Source: Hydrogenophaga sp. PBL-H3 (GTDB lineage Bacteria; Pseudomonadota; Gammaproteobacteria; Burkholderiales; Burkholderiaceae_C). Taken from it: DNA of 64,000 nt. The position numbers and the translations under genes were made by a program. The stretch covers positions 124,001 through 188,000 of the forward strand of contig NZ_CP044972.1 of assembly GCF_010104355.1 (NCBI RefSeq). Direction: 5' to 3'. Of this stretch, positions 27,202-35,465 are shown in pieces; position 1 is the stretch's first letter; the number at the start of each line of letters is the position of its first letter. The notes under the pieces were generated by a model, which searched no databases, was not told where the DNA came from, and worked only from the letters and a program-made list of their open reading frames with translations.

Positions 27202-27223
27202 GGCACCGCGCGCCCGCACTTCG

Positions 27224-27619
27224 TCAGGCAGATGTCAAGGCAACAGCGCGGGTCGGAAAAGCCTTCAGAAGCTTCTTGTCCATCGTCACGAGCTTGGCGC
27301 CGAGCTTGTCGGCCAGTGCGATGAATTCACAGTCGTAAGCTGAGCAGTCGCTGCCGCGAACCAATTCAAGAACGCTTCTCGAGTCAACCTCGTACTCGCG
27401 GCCTGCCAGCAGGTCCTCGGCTTCCTCTTGCAGCGTAACGGTCTGCTCAAAGGTGAGGCTCTTGCGCCGCAGGTAGCCAGCAAGAATGTTGCGGAACTCG
27501 CTGCGCCAAAGAAGGGGTGCAGCCCACGCCGGGTCGTTGCTGAACAGGGCTTCTGCGGCCTCCGTGAATTCCCCGGGCAAATACAGGTAGGCCAGCACGT
27601 TCGAATCGACAACGATCAT
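27224..27619 (-). CDS. PIN-domain toxin, VapC family
   Basis: A 131-residue PIN-domain ribonuclease. The first acidic residue is D5 in MIVVDSNVLAYLYL, the central glutamate is in WRSEFRNIL, and the C-terminal acidic pair is in SAYDCEFIALADKLGAKLVTMDKKLL. All four expected metal ligands can therefore be assigned. Such toxins cut tRNA or rRNA. The start overlaps the antitoxin stop (ATGA), the usual arrangement. It is the second gene of a two-gene toxin-antitoxin operon. Confidence 0.9.
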   Translation of the reverse strand: MIVVDSNVLAYLYLPGEFTEAAEALFSNDPAWAAPLLWRSEFRNILAGYLRRKSLTFEQTVTLQEEAEDLLAGREYEVDSRSVLELVRGSDCSAYDCEFIALADKLGAKLVTMDKKLLKAFPTRAVALTSA

Positions 27620-27861
27620 GCTCGCCCTTCGCGCTTCAGCGCGTCGATGTCACGGGCGTGGAACCGGGTGGATTTCAGCGTTGCCCGGAGCTCACGTGCG
27701 CGGCCCAGCCGTTCTGCGGGTGTCATCTCGGTGGGTACCAGCATGGCTTCCAGGCACACGATGGCTTCGCTGTTCATGCTGCGCCGGTGCAGCTCGGCCG
27801 ATGCCTTCAGACGGGTGTACACCGCGTCAGGAATGTTCTTCAGAGTCAGGGTTGTGGGCAT
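27616..27861 (-). CDS. Ribbon-helix-helix antitoxin, FitA/VapB-like
   Basis: An 81-residue antitoxin. The N-terminal ribbon-helix-helix (PTTLTLKNIPDAVYTRLKASAELHRRSMNSEAIVCLEAML) resembles FitA, and the C-terminal tail (SAERLGRARELRATLKSTRFHARDIDALKREGRA) has the form that wraps the PIN toxin. ATG 27861 is chosen because GGAGG lies nine bases upstream and the N-terminus fits the domain; an in-frame ATG at 27888 would start inside the operator. Confidence 0.9.
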   Translation of the reverse strand: MPTTLTLKNIPDAVYTRLKASAELHRRSMNSEAIVCLEAMLVPTEMTPAERLGRARELRATLKSTRFHARDIDALKREGRA

Positions 27862-27873
27862 GGCAGGGGGCCT

Positions 27874-27893
27874 CCATAATGGAACCATTATGG
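27874..27893. promoter_or_regulatory. Toxin-antitoxin operator: two adjacent CCATWATGG palindromes
   Basis: CCATAATGG (27874-27882) and CCATTATGG (27885-27893) are exact reverse complements separated by AA, and each is nearly self-palindromic. The pair lies 12 bases upstream of the antitoxin start. Ribbon-helix-helix antitoxins bind such tandem short palindromes cooperatively, so this is very likely the autoregulatory operator of the operon. Confidence 0.8.
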
Positions 27894-27937
27894 TTTCACC
27901 TCCCCCGATCCGTCAACCACGGGAGGAGACGCGCCCA

Positions 27938-28369
27938 TCACCTCGGCGCCAACACCGCCATCGTGATCCGCGACACACAGGTCAGCTCACCCGCATCGTT
28001 CGTCATGTCGATCTGCCACACCTGCGTGGTGCGCCCGATGTGCACCGCTCGCGTGATGCCGGTCACCCAGCCGTTGGTGGCGCCTTTGAGGTGGTTGGCG
28101 TTGATGTCCAGACCCACGGCGCGGTGGCCTTCCGGACAGCTGTAGGCGGCGCCGCACGAGCCCAGCGTTTCGGCCAGCACCACACTCACGCCGCCGTGCA
28201 GCAGGCCGTAGGGTTGTCTGGTGCGCGTGTCCACCGGCACCCGCGCGCGAATGAAGTCGGGGCCGACCTCCAGGAACTCGATGCCCAGGTGTTCCACGGC
28301 CGTGCCCACATGGATGCGCGTCAGTTCTTCAACCGAGATGGCTTGTTTCCAGACGGTCATGGTGATCAC
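27938..28369 (-). CDS. PaaI-type hotdog-fold thioesterase
   Basis: A 143-residue single-domain hotdog protein. The LLHGGVSVVLAETLGSCGA helix carries the catalytic region (HGG-x8-E) of the PaaI/EntH subgroup, and GLDINANHLKGATNGWVTGITRAVHIGRTTQVWQI forms the strands around the acyl-CoA site. It should hydrolyse acyl- or aryl-CoA thioesters. The GTG start at 28369 overlaps the uracil/xanthine permease stop (GTGA); ATG 28360 is a possible alternative. Co-transcription with a nucleobase permease is odd and may be passive. Confidence 0.88.
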   Translation of the reverse strand: MITMTVWKQAISVEELTRIHVGTAVEHLGIEFLEVGPDFIRARVPVDTRTRQPYGLLHGGVSVVLAETLGSCGAAYSCPEGHRAVGLDINANHLKGATNGWVTGITRAVHIGRTTQVWQIDMTNDAGELTCVSRITMAVLAPR

Positions 28370-29721
28370 GCCTTGCCGCGGCTGAGCAGCCAGTAGAGAA
28401 AGATCGCGCCGAAGGTGGCGGTGCCGATGCCGCCCAGACCGAACTGGCCAAACTTCAGCGTGTATTCGCCCGTGCCCAGGATGATCGGGATGGCGGCAAC
28501 CAGCAGGTTCTTGTTGTCGGAAAAATCAACCTTGTTGTCGACCCAGATCTTGGCGCCGGCAATGGCGATGAGGCCGAACACCACGATGGACACGCCGCCC
28601 ATCACGGCCAGCGGGATCGCCTGGATCAGCGCGCCGAACTTCGGGCTGAAGCCGAGCACGATGGCAATCACCGCTGCCACCACAAACATGGCGGTGGAGT
28701 AGATCTTGGTGGCGGCCATCACGCCGATGTTTTCCGCGTAGGTGGTCACGCCGGTGCCGCCCGCCGCGCCGCTGACCATGGTGGCCACGCCGTCACCGAT
28801 GAAGGCCTTGCCGAGATACGGGTTGAGGTCGCGCCCGGTCATGGCGCTCACGGCCTTGATGTGGCCCAGGTTCTCGGCCACCAGGATCAGCGCCACCGGG
28901 GCGATCAGCAGGATGGCTTGTGCCTGGAACACCGGTGCGGCAAAAGTCGGCAGGCCGAGCCACGCGGCGTTGGCGATGCCTGAGAAGTCGATGGGCTTGC
29001 CCAGACCCAGACCGTTGGTGAGCACGGCATAGACCACGCTGGCCACGATGAGGCCCACCAGGATCAGGAGGCGCTGCGTCATGCCGCGTGCGTACACGGC
29101 CACCAGCGCCACGCTGATGAAGGTGATGGCCTGCATCCACGCATCAAAGCCGGTGGGCGCCATGTTCTTGATCGGGATGGCCGCAAGGTTCAGGCCGATC
29201 ACGGCCACCACGGTGCCGGTGACCACCGGCGGCATCAGGCGTTCGATCCAGTGCACGGCCGCGCCTTCGTCCACCTCGTCCACTTCCATGCCGGCCATGG
29301 GGCGGGACTTGTGGTGCTTCACGTTGGTGGCGTGCACGATGACGCCGATGACGGTGTAGACCAGACCACAGAGGATGATGCCGCCCAGCGCCACGCCCAG
29401 GTTGGCGTTGGGGCCGGGGCCGGCGTAGCCGCTGGCAGCGATCACCACGCCGATGAAGGCGAAGCTCGACCCGAGGTAGCTCGGCACCTTGCCGCCAGTG
29501 ATGAAGAAGAAGATGAGCGTGCCGATGCCGCTCATGAGGATCGCCACGTTGGGGTTGAAGCCCATGAGCAACGGCGCAAGCACCGTGGCACCAAACATGG
29601 CAATGACGTGCTGCACGCCCATCACCGTGGTCTGCGGCCAGGGCAGTCGCTCGTCGGGGGCGATCACGCCACCGTTGTCGAGCGTGGCGGATGTCTTCTC
29701 TGTCCAGTTGAACAGTCCCAT
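28366..29721 (-). CDS. Nucleobase:cation symporter-2 (uracil/xanthine permease)
   Basis: A 451-residue NCS2 transporter with about 14 hydrophobic segments. The LPWPQTTVMGVQHVIAMFGATVLAPLLMG N-terminus and NLGHIKAVSAMTGRDLNPYLGKAFIGDGVATMVSGAAGGTGVTTYAENIG core carry the family signatures, with the substrate-binding E in VAENLGH and TGVTTYAEN. The latter fits the UraA/PyrP-type uracil branch. The start at 29721 is set by AGGAGA; the upstream open frame lacks a site. It is the first gene of a two-gene unit with the thioesterase. Confidence 0.9.
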   Translation of the reverse strand: MGLFNWTEKTSATLDNGGVIAPDERLPWPQTTVMGVQHVIAMFGATVLAPLLMGFNPNVAILMSGIGTLIFFFITGGKVPSYLGSSFAFIGVVIAASGYAGPGPNANLGVALGGIILCGLVYTVIGVIVHATNVKHHKSRPMAGMEVDEVDEGAAVHWIERLMPPVVTGTVVAVIGLNLAAIPIKNMAPTGFDAWMQAITFISVALVAVYARGMTQRLLILVGLIVASVVYAVLTNGLGLGKPIDFSGIANAAWLGLPTFAAPVFQAQAILLIAPVALILVAENLGHIKAVSAMTGRDLNPYLGKAFIGDGVATMVSGAAGGTGVTTYAENIGVMAATKIYSTAMFVVAAVIAIVLGFSPKFGALIQAIPLAVMGGVSIVVFGLIAIAGAKIWVDNKVDFSDNKNLLVAAIPIILGTGEYTLKFGQFGLGGIGTATFGAIFLYWLLSRGKA

Positions 29722-29877
29722 GCGGTGTCTCCTTGTTGTTGAGGGGTGCGGGCGCGCCTCTTCGCGCCGGCTGGCATTGTGCCCGGCGGCACAGAGCATG
29801 GCTCTCTTGTGGGAGTGGACGTTTCGTCAGGGGGAGACGCTTGGACTGGTTGACTGGATGGCAGTTTTAGTTAAGGG

Positions 29878-29946
29878 TTGTAGGACGCCCTCCCGCACAG
29901 GCGCGCCGACGACTCACGCTTACCACCAAGGGTGGGCGTCGTACAA
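29878..29946. repeat. Imperfect inverted repeat downstream of the IS91 transposase (possible oriIS)
   Basis: TTGTAGGACGCCC (29878-29890) faces GGGCGTCGTACAA (29934-29946), 12 of 13 bases complementary, with a 43-base loop. Its position near the transposase end suits the hairpin recognised by the HUH transposase at the origin end of IS91 elements. This is inference from position. Confidence 0.45.
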
Positions 29947-30220
29947 GCCTCTAGGGAGGAAACCGCGGGGAGTACCAATCTGGGCGTACCAGTTGGCAGC
30001 TATGGGGATTTGACGGAGTGCAGTGTTGCGGGGAGCGGTATTTGCGCCGCCTGATCCCGGAGCGATGTCGTCACTGCTGAGTGCCGCGCGGTTTCAGATG
30101 AACAGTTGCAGCAGTTCTCGCACGAGCAACACCGTCGATTTCTAGATCGGGTGCAGCTGTCCCCGACGAGCTGCGGTGAGCCCGCTCCAGACACCAACAA
30201 GGTCACGCATGCGAATGCGG

Positions 30221-31426
30221 TCATGGTGGTCCTCGCTGGTGAGGTGTGCGAATGGGCTGCCCGCGCGCGAACGTCTCGACGATGAGCATCGCCGCGCCGC
30301 AGTGAACGCACACGAAGGTCGGCCGGACCGGCTCAGCACCAGCACACCGGCACCTCTCGATCTGCCCGCCTGGTTCCTCAGGCACAAGCAGCTGGCGCGC
30401 CTGCTCGATGCACTCCCGCCGATGGTTGTTGGCCAGCAGACCGTAGTGCCGGATCCGGTGGAACCCGCTAGGCAGCACGTGCAGCAGGAAGCGGCGCATG
30501 AACTCCTCGGGCGCAAGTGTCATCGTCTTGTGGCGTGTTTTGCCTTGGCCTCGGCCCTTGTTGCGGTAGTCCTTCCAGCGAAACGTCACCCCATGCTCGT
30601 CGTGCGCCACCAGGCGCGAGTTGGAGATCGCGACCCGGTGCGTGTAGCGCGAGAGGTAGGCCAGCACAGCCTGTGGACCCGCAAACGGCTTCTTGGCATA
30701 GACCACCCATTCACACCGGCGCAGCGGTGCGAGCCACCGCGCAAAGGCCTTCGGATCGGCCAGCGCGGCGTATTGCGAGAAGAACTGCAACGTGCCTGCG
30801 CGGTGCTCTTGCTCCAGTGCTTCCAGGAAGAGCCGCCGGAACAGGCGCGAGAGCACGCGCACCGGCAGGAAGAAGCCCGGTCGGCACGCCACCCAACGCT
30901 CCCCGTCCAGCGAGAGCCCGCCGCCGGGCACGATGCCGTGGACGTGCGGGTGGTGCGTGAGCGCCGAACCCCAGGTGTGCAGCACCAGGGTGGCACCGAT
31001 CTGGGCACCCAGGTGCCGGGGATCGGCGGCGATGGTGCGCAGCGTCTGTGCCGCCACCTCAAACAGCAGGCCGTAGACGACGGCCTTGTTCCAGTACGCG
31101 ATCTCGCTGATGGGTGCGGGCAGCGTGAAGACCACATGGAAGTAGTCCACGGGCAGCAGGTCGGCTTGGCGCGCATCCAGCCAGCGCTGCGCAGCACTGG
31201 CCTGGCACTTGGGGCAGTGGCGGTTGCGGCACGAGTTGTAGGCGACCTGCAGGCGCTGGCAGGCTTCACAGCGCAGCACATGTCCCCCCAGCGCCGCGCT
31301 GCGGCACTGCTCGATGGCTGTCATGACCTTGAGCTGCCCCAGGCTCAGGTGGGAGCGCTGGGCTTGCCGCCAGGCCGGCCCGTGGGTGCGGAAGATGTCC
31401 GCCACCTCCAGGGCAGCGGTGCCCAT
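30221..31426 (-). CDS. IS91 family transposase (HUH, Y2)
   Basis: A 401-residue rolling-circle-type transposase that appears intact. Zinc-binding cysteines are in LRCEACQ and SCRNRHCPKCQ (residues 53-74). The metal-binding HUH motif is HPHVHG (159-164), and the two catalytic tyrosines are in AYLSRY (Y257 and Y261). A C-terminal cysteine cluster (CRCAG, CVHCGAAM) is also present. The protein nicks and joins single strands at the element ends. It starts seven bases after the recombinase gene. Confidence 0.93.
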   Translation of the reverse strand: MGTAALEVADIFRTHGPAWRQAQRSHLSLGQLKVMTAIEQCRSAALGGHVLRCEACQRLQVAYNSCRNRHCPKCQASAAQRWLDARQADLLPVDYFHVVFTLPAPISEIAYWNKAVVYGLLFEVAAQTLRTIAADPRHLGAQIGATLVLHTWGSALTHHPHVHGIVPGGGLSLDGERWVACRPGFFLPVRVLSRLFRRLFLEALEQEHRAGTLQFFSQYAALADPKAFARWLAPLRRCEWVVYAKKPFAGPQAVLAYLSRYTHRVAISNSRLVAHDEHGVTFRWKDYRNKGRGQGKTRHKTMTLAPEEFMRRFLLHVLPSGFHRIRHYGLLANNHRRECIEQARQLLVPEEPGGQIERCRCAGAEPVRPTFVCVHCGAAMLIVETFARGQPIRTPHQRGPP

Positions 31427-31433
31427 GGTGGGC

Positions 31434-32309
31434 CTACGCGGTGCTCAGTTGCTCCAGCGGACTGACCACCTCGCGCAGGATGTCGGTGGCCACCTGCGCG
31501 TACATGGCCGTCGTCTCCAGCTTCTTGTGCCCGAGCAGGACCTGGATCACGCGGATGTCCACCTTCTGCTCCAGCAAGTGAGTGGCAAAGCTGTGGCGCA
31601 GGGTGTGCATGGACACGCGCTTGTCGATGTTCGCGGCATCGGCCGCCATGTGAATAGCGCGGTTGAGCTGCCGAGTGGTCAGCGGTTCGACCGGGTTCAA
31701 GCCTGGGAACAGCCAGCCACCATCGAGCATCTTGCCTTGCGCCCGGGCCACACGCCACCAGACCCGAAGGCGCTCCAGCAATATTGGCGAGAGCATGGCG
31801 TAGCGGTCCTTGCTGCCCTTGCCTTGCTCCACGCGCAGCGTCATGCGTTGGCTGTCGATGTCGCCGACCTTCAAAGACACGACTTCGCTGGCGCGCAGAC
31901 CTGTGCCATAGGCCAGGGACAGCGCAGTCTGGTGCTTGAGGTTTCCAGTTGCGGCAATCAGACGAGCCACTTCCTCGCGGCTGAGCACCACCGGCAAGGT
32001 GCGAGGCACATGAACGGGCTGCATCTTGGCTGTCAACTCTGCGCAATCCAGGGTGATCTCGCAAAAGAATTTCAGCCCGGTGATGGTGGCGTTGAGGGTC
32101 GTGGGTGAGGTGCCTTCGTCAACCAGGTGAAGCTGGAAGTTGCGCAGGTCTTCGACGGTGGCGGTATCCGGAGGCCGGTGAAGGTAGGCTGCAAACCGGC
32201 GCACGGCTCGGATGTAGGCGGTCTGCGTCTGGGGTGCAAGCCTGCGCATCCGCATGTCTTCGAGCATGCGTTGGCGCAACGGAGAAACCGTCGGATGGGG
32301 TGCGTTCAT
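31434..32309 (-). CDS. Tyrosine recombinase/integrase of the IS91-type element
   Basis: A 291-residue XerC/D-like recombinase. The N-terminal SAM-like DNA-binding domain (about 10-95) is followed by the catalytic domain with R139 (GTGLRASEV), K165, HTLRH (H235/R238), H261 (LLGHKKLETT) and the nucleophile Y270. All catalytic residues are present, so it should be active. It lies upstream of the IS91 transposase in the same orientation and is likely part of the element, although its role there is not established. Confidence 0.9.
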   Translation of the reverse strand: MNAPHPTVSPLRQRMLEDMRMRRLAPQTQTAYIRAVRRFAAYLHRPPDTATVEDLRNFQLHLVDEGTSPTTLNATITGLKFFCEITLDCAELTAKMQPVHVPRTLPVVLSREEVARLIAATGNLKHQTALSLAYGTGLRASEVVSLKVGDIDSQRMTLRVEQGKGSKDRYAMLSPILLERLRVWWRVARAQGKMLDGGWLFPGLNPVEPLTTRQLNRAIHMAADAANIDKRVSMHTLRHSFATHLLEQKVDIRVIQVLLGHKKLETTAMYAQVATDILREVVSPLEQLSTA

Positions 32310-32347
32310 GATGGTGCTCCTGTCGTGACCGAGGCCAATTGCCTCGG

Positions 32348-32991
32348 CTCACAACATCGGCACGTGCGCCATCGACGTCAACCAACCATCTCAGCTCGGA
32401 GACTACCGCGCGAGCGGTTTAGTCCTGAGACTGTCTGCAGCCGCTCAGGGGCGGCAGGTGAACGGCAGCGTGAGCCGAAATCGGTCGAACGATCGTCAAC
32501 AAGGCGGATGTCCGCTGCACCTCCCTGACCGGTCACTCGCGTAGCGCGGCCGACACGGCGGGCCGCGAACGATACCTACTGGCCCTGGCGACCGTGGTGA
32601 CCTGGACTGGAGTCGGTGAATACCCGCAGCACCCCGACGAGCCGGCGCTCACCGGACTTCTACGGAAGCCGTGTGCGTGGCGCTGGAGCCGCCAGTTGTG
32701 GAACGGCATACCTGGTGTGCAAAGCATTTGTGGCCGCGCAGAACGGGGCCGACCCGGATGTGCTGATCCTCATCCGCTTCGCAAGCATCGCCGAGCAAAT
32801 GGGCGAGACGCTACTCACGCTGCACAAAGACCGTGGCCGATGCCAGTCAGCGCGAGCTGACCTTGCCGGTGTAGGACCGCGTGGCGCATCATGCGTGCTT
32901 TCGCGAGGGGACGGTAGTGCCGGCAGAGCGACGTGCACTGGAGGCGCCGCCGCAATCCTCACACGCTGGGCGCGACCCCTTTTGCCTGGTC
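32348..32991. other. About 640 bases without a convincing gene, right of the IS91-type element
   Basis: The stretch carries only short overlapping frames on both strands with no ribosome sites. One frame at about 32690-32850 on the plus strand reads FVAAQNGADPDVLILIRFASIAEQMGE in parts, which looks protein-like. It may be the worn remnant of a gene broken by the insertion. The terIS end of the element probably lies in its first 100-200 bases. Confidence 0.5.
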
Positions 32992-33630
32992 CTAGACGCG
33001 GCGACGTGCCAGCACCAAGCCTACAAGCGCTGCACCGATGAGCGGCAACGTACTTGGCTCCGGCACGGTGCTCTCGGGGGTTGCACTGAACACGACCTCG
33101 CCAAGTCCGTAGACAGCCCGAGGCAGCAGGGAGGCCAGACCTTCGATGTGGATGTATTGGGCATCTATCGCGCTGAAGTTGAACACCTGCGCCGCCTCTG
33201 ACAAGCCCAGACCGCTGGATCCGACGAGTTCGGATGTGAATCCGTTGCCGAACACATCATCGTCGTCGAGAAGCACTCGGATCTGCGTAATGGCCCCGGT
33301 GCTGGTGGTGTTCCAGATGGCAAGCGCATTCACGGTCAGTACGGAACCGAGGTTGAAGGTGAACTGCTGCGGCCCCTCATTTAACGAGGCGGTGAATCCC
33401 GTGAATCCCGCACGCAAGCCAGTGTGAGTCGTGACGGCAGTGTAGGCATCAAAGTCCGTGACTCCGTTCACATAGCCGGCCGACAAGCCACTCTGATTGA
33501 TGATGTTTCCGAGATCGAAAGAACCTGCAAAATTTCCTTGAGGGCTTGAGATCGAGGTTGCTCCGACCACGACGCCAGCCAGTGCGGGAAGGGAGGCCAG
33601 TGCCGCGCAAGCGCAGAAAACGCATTTCAT
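32992..33630 (-). CDS. PEP-CTERM sorting-domain protein
   Basis: A 212-residue exported protein. It begins with a signal peptide (KCVFCACAALASLPALAG) and ends with the PEP-CTERM tripartite signal: VPEP, a hydrophobic helix (STLPLIGAALVGLVLA) and RRR. Such proteins are cut and anchored by an exosortase and are tied to exopolysaccharide in biofilm-forming betaproteobacteria. The body is glycine/serine/threonine-rich and beta-like. ATG 33630 suits the signal peptide; the frame is open to 33690 with a 20-residue extension. No exosortase is in this window. Confidence 0.85.
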   Translation of the reverse strand: MKCVFCACAALASLPALAGVVVGATSISSPQGNFAGSFDLGNIINQSGLSAGYVNGVTDFDAYTAVTTHTGLRAGFTGFTASLNEGPQQFTFNLGSVLTVNALAIWNTTSTGAITQIRVLLDDDDVFGNGFTSELVGSSGLGLSEAAQVFNFSAIDAQYIHIEGLASLLPRAVYGLGEVVFSATPESTVPEPSTLPLIGAALVGLVLARRRV

Positions 33631-34038
33631 TAGCTGGTTCAAGGAGGTGCCCCAAAAATTCGGTAGAAGCTTTTCCAGAGCAAAAGGCATGCCTTCGATG
33701 TGAATGTGCGTTTAATCAATGACTTGCGCCCGACTCTGCCTCGCGCGACCCCCAACCTGTCAATGATCCCGACACCTCATAGATGCCGGCTCGGCTCAGC
33801 ACCCCGAAAGCCAGTACTCCGGCAGCGCCGTCGCCCCATCATTTCTGCCGGTTCAGATGGCCAGAGCCAGAACCACGTTTGCGAGCCGGTCTGTTCCGTA
33901 CTTATCGACAGACGGATGCAGCGGTCATCTGCGAGCCCGGGTATCTGCTGTAGAGCGACAAGCGGAAAGTCTCTTTACGCTGCAAAGCGGCAACCAGCTC
34001 AATGTGCCCAAATCGCCTCACAGAGCTGCATCTGGTTT
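33631..34038. other. About 400 bases with no recognisable gene between the PEP-CTERM gene and fumarylacetoacetase
   Basis: Only short frames without ribosome sites were seen. The part next to the PEP-CTERM gene should hold its promoter. No terminator hairpin or repeat was recognised. Confidence 0.5.
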
Positions 34039-35361
34039 TCACCCAATGGCCGGCAACACCTCACCCCGACTCTCGCCAAACCCGATCCTCGCCGCACCCG
34101 GTTTCTCGCACCAGCCGCGCAGGACGATGGCGTCGCCATCTTCCAGGAAGGTGCGCTCCTCGCCGGTGCCGGGCAGCGGCAGGCTGCGCGTGCCGCCCAG
34201 GCTGAGTTCGACGATGGCGCCGGCTTCGTCCAGCGTGGGGCCGGAGATGGTGCCGGTGCCCAGCAGGTCGCCTGGTTGAAGGTTGCAGCCGCCCACGCTG
34301 TGCTGGGCCACCATCTGCGCGATGGTCCAGTACTGGTGGCGAAAGCTCGTGGCTGACAGGCGATCGGGTTTGACGCCGCGCTCGCGGTGCTGGCGCGATT
34401 CGATTTGCACTTCCAGTTGCACGTCGATGGCGCCCTGGCGGCGGTTGGCCTCGCCCTCCAAGTAGGCCAGCGGTTGTGGGTCGCCCGTGGGCCGCTCGAA
34501 CGGCAGGCGGTAGGGCGCAAGCGCCTCCAGCGTCACGATCCAGGGTGAGACGGTGGTGCAGAAGTTCTTGCCCAGGAAGGGGCCGAGCGGGTTCATTTCC
34601 CAGAACTGGTGGTCGCGCGCCGACCAGTCGTTGAGCAGGCACATGCCGAAGATGTGGTCTTCGGCCTCGACGAGCGCAATGGGCTCGCCCATGGCGTTGC
34701 CCGGGCCGATGTAGAAGCCCATTTCGAGTTCAAAGTCGAGCCGGCGGCAGGCGCCATACACCGGCGCCTTCGCGCCTGGTGCCATGGCCTGGCCCATGGG
34801 CCGGCGAAACGGTGTGCCGCTGACCACCACGCTGGAGGCACGGCCGTGGTACGCAATGGGCAGCCACTGGAAGTTGGGCGAGAGCGGGTCGTCCGGTCGG
34901 ATCACGCGGCCCACGTTGCGCGCGTGGTGGATCGAGGTGTAGAAGTCGGTGTAGTCGCCGATGCGCGTGGGCACGCGCATCTCCACCTCGGCCAAAGGTA
35001 CCAGGCTGGCGCGCAGCGCGTTCACGCCCGGGCCGCTGGCGCCGGCCTTGAGCAGATCAAACAGCGCGTGGCGCAGCGCGCGCCAGGCGGCAGGGCCCAG
35101 CGCCAGAAAGTCGTTGAGCGCGTCGCCGGTGCAGGCGTTCACCGCCTGCGCCGCCGGGCCCGACACCGCGCCTTCGCGCGCAATGGCTGCGAGGTCGATC
35201 ACCTGGTCGCCGATGGCCACGCCACCGCGGAAGGCTTCGCTGGAGCCCTGGCGGCGAAACACGCCGAAGGGCAGGTTCTGGATCGGGAAGTCGGTGCCCG
35301 GGGCGTTGGCCGATTCGAGCCAGCTGCGCGCTTCGGGGTCGTGGGTGTGGTTCAGTTCCAT
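34039..35361 (-). CDS. fahA: Fumarylacetoacetase
   Basis: A 440-residue enzyme of full FAH length that splits fumarylacetoacetate to fumarate and acetoacetate, the last step of homogentisate breakdown. The N-terminal beta domain (FPIQNLPFGVFRR) precedes the catalytic domain, with DYTDFYTSIHHARNVG, the YHGRASSVVVSGTPFRRP loop, the metal ligands in DFELEMGFYIG and NDWSARDHQFWEMNPLGPFLGKNF. ATG 35361 follows AGGAA. It ends the TetR-ABC-cyclase operon. Homogentisate dioxygenase is not here, so another substrate or a dispersed pathway is possible. Confidence 0.93.
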   Translation of the reverse strand: MELNHTHDPEARSWLESANAPGTDFPIQNLPFGVFRRQGSSEAFRGGVAIGDQVIDLAAIAREGAVSGPAAQAVNACTGDALNDFLALGPAAWRALRHALFDLLKAGASGPGVNALRASLVPLAEVEMRVPTRIGDYTDFYTSIHHARNVGRVIRPDDPLSPNFQWLPIAYHGRASSVVVSGTPFRRPMGQAMAPGAKAPVYGACRRLDFELEMGFYIGPGNAMGEPIALVEAEDHIFGMCLLNDWSARDHQFWEMNPLGPFLGKNFCTTVSPWIVTLEALAPYRLPFERPTGDPQPLAYLEGEANRRQGAIDVQLEVQIESRQHRERGVKPDRLSATSFRHQYWTIAQMVAQHSVGGCNLQPGDLLGTGTISGPTLDEAGAIVELSLGGTRSLPLPGTGEERTFLEDGDAIVLRGWCEKPGAARIGFGESRGEVLPAIG

Positions 35362-35389
35362 GGGAGTTCCTGTGCGTGAAAAGGGCGAT

Positions 35390-35465
35390 CCGGCGCCGGG
35401 CCGCCCCAAGCCGGATCAGCCCCCTCGGGGGGCAGCGACCCGCGCAGCGGCGGAGCGTGGGGGCT
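35390..35465. repeat. Dispersed C/G-rich intergenic repeat, second copy
   Basis: Between the cyclase gene and fahA lies a C-run and G-run element with a CCCCCTCGGGGGG hairpin flanked by a GCAGCGGCGGAGCG hairpin. Its order of parts is that of the 4945-5026 element. It interrupts the operon and may act as an mRNA processing or attenuation structure. Confidence 0.6.

Larger units (their letters stand above)
29844..32347 (-). mobile_element. IS91-family element with Y2 HUH transposase and tyrosine recombinase (ends approximate)
   Basis: The element holds an integrase gene followed by the transposase gene on the minus strand, an arrangement known from some IS91-group elements. The right (integrase) side has a CCGAGGC-N5-GCCTCGG hairpin at 32329-32347. 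The left side, downstream of the transposase, has an imperfect inverted repeat at 29878-29946. On the minus strand the left end can be read as ending just before CAAG (29840-29843 as CTTG on +), one of the tetranucleotides used by IS91 for insertion, so 29844 is proposed as the oriIS limit. No flanking duplication is expected for this family. The terIS side is uncertain by 100 bases or more. Confidence 0.6.

Noticed and set aside
29878..29946. Possible integron attC site
   Set aside because: Inverted arms are present, but the R/L box pattern (GTTRRRY and partner) and an integron integrase are missing; the tyrosine recombinase nearby is not of the IntI type.
32616..33041. 141-codon frame right of the IS91-type element
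   Set aside because: Weak start and no family; it overlaps the PEP-CTERM 3' end. Kept only as a note of a possible gene relic.
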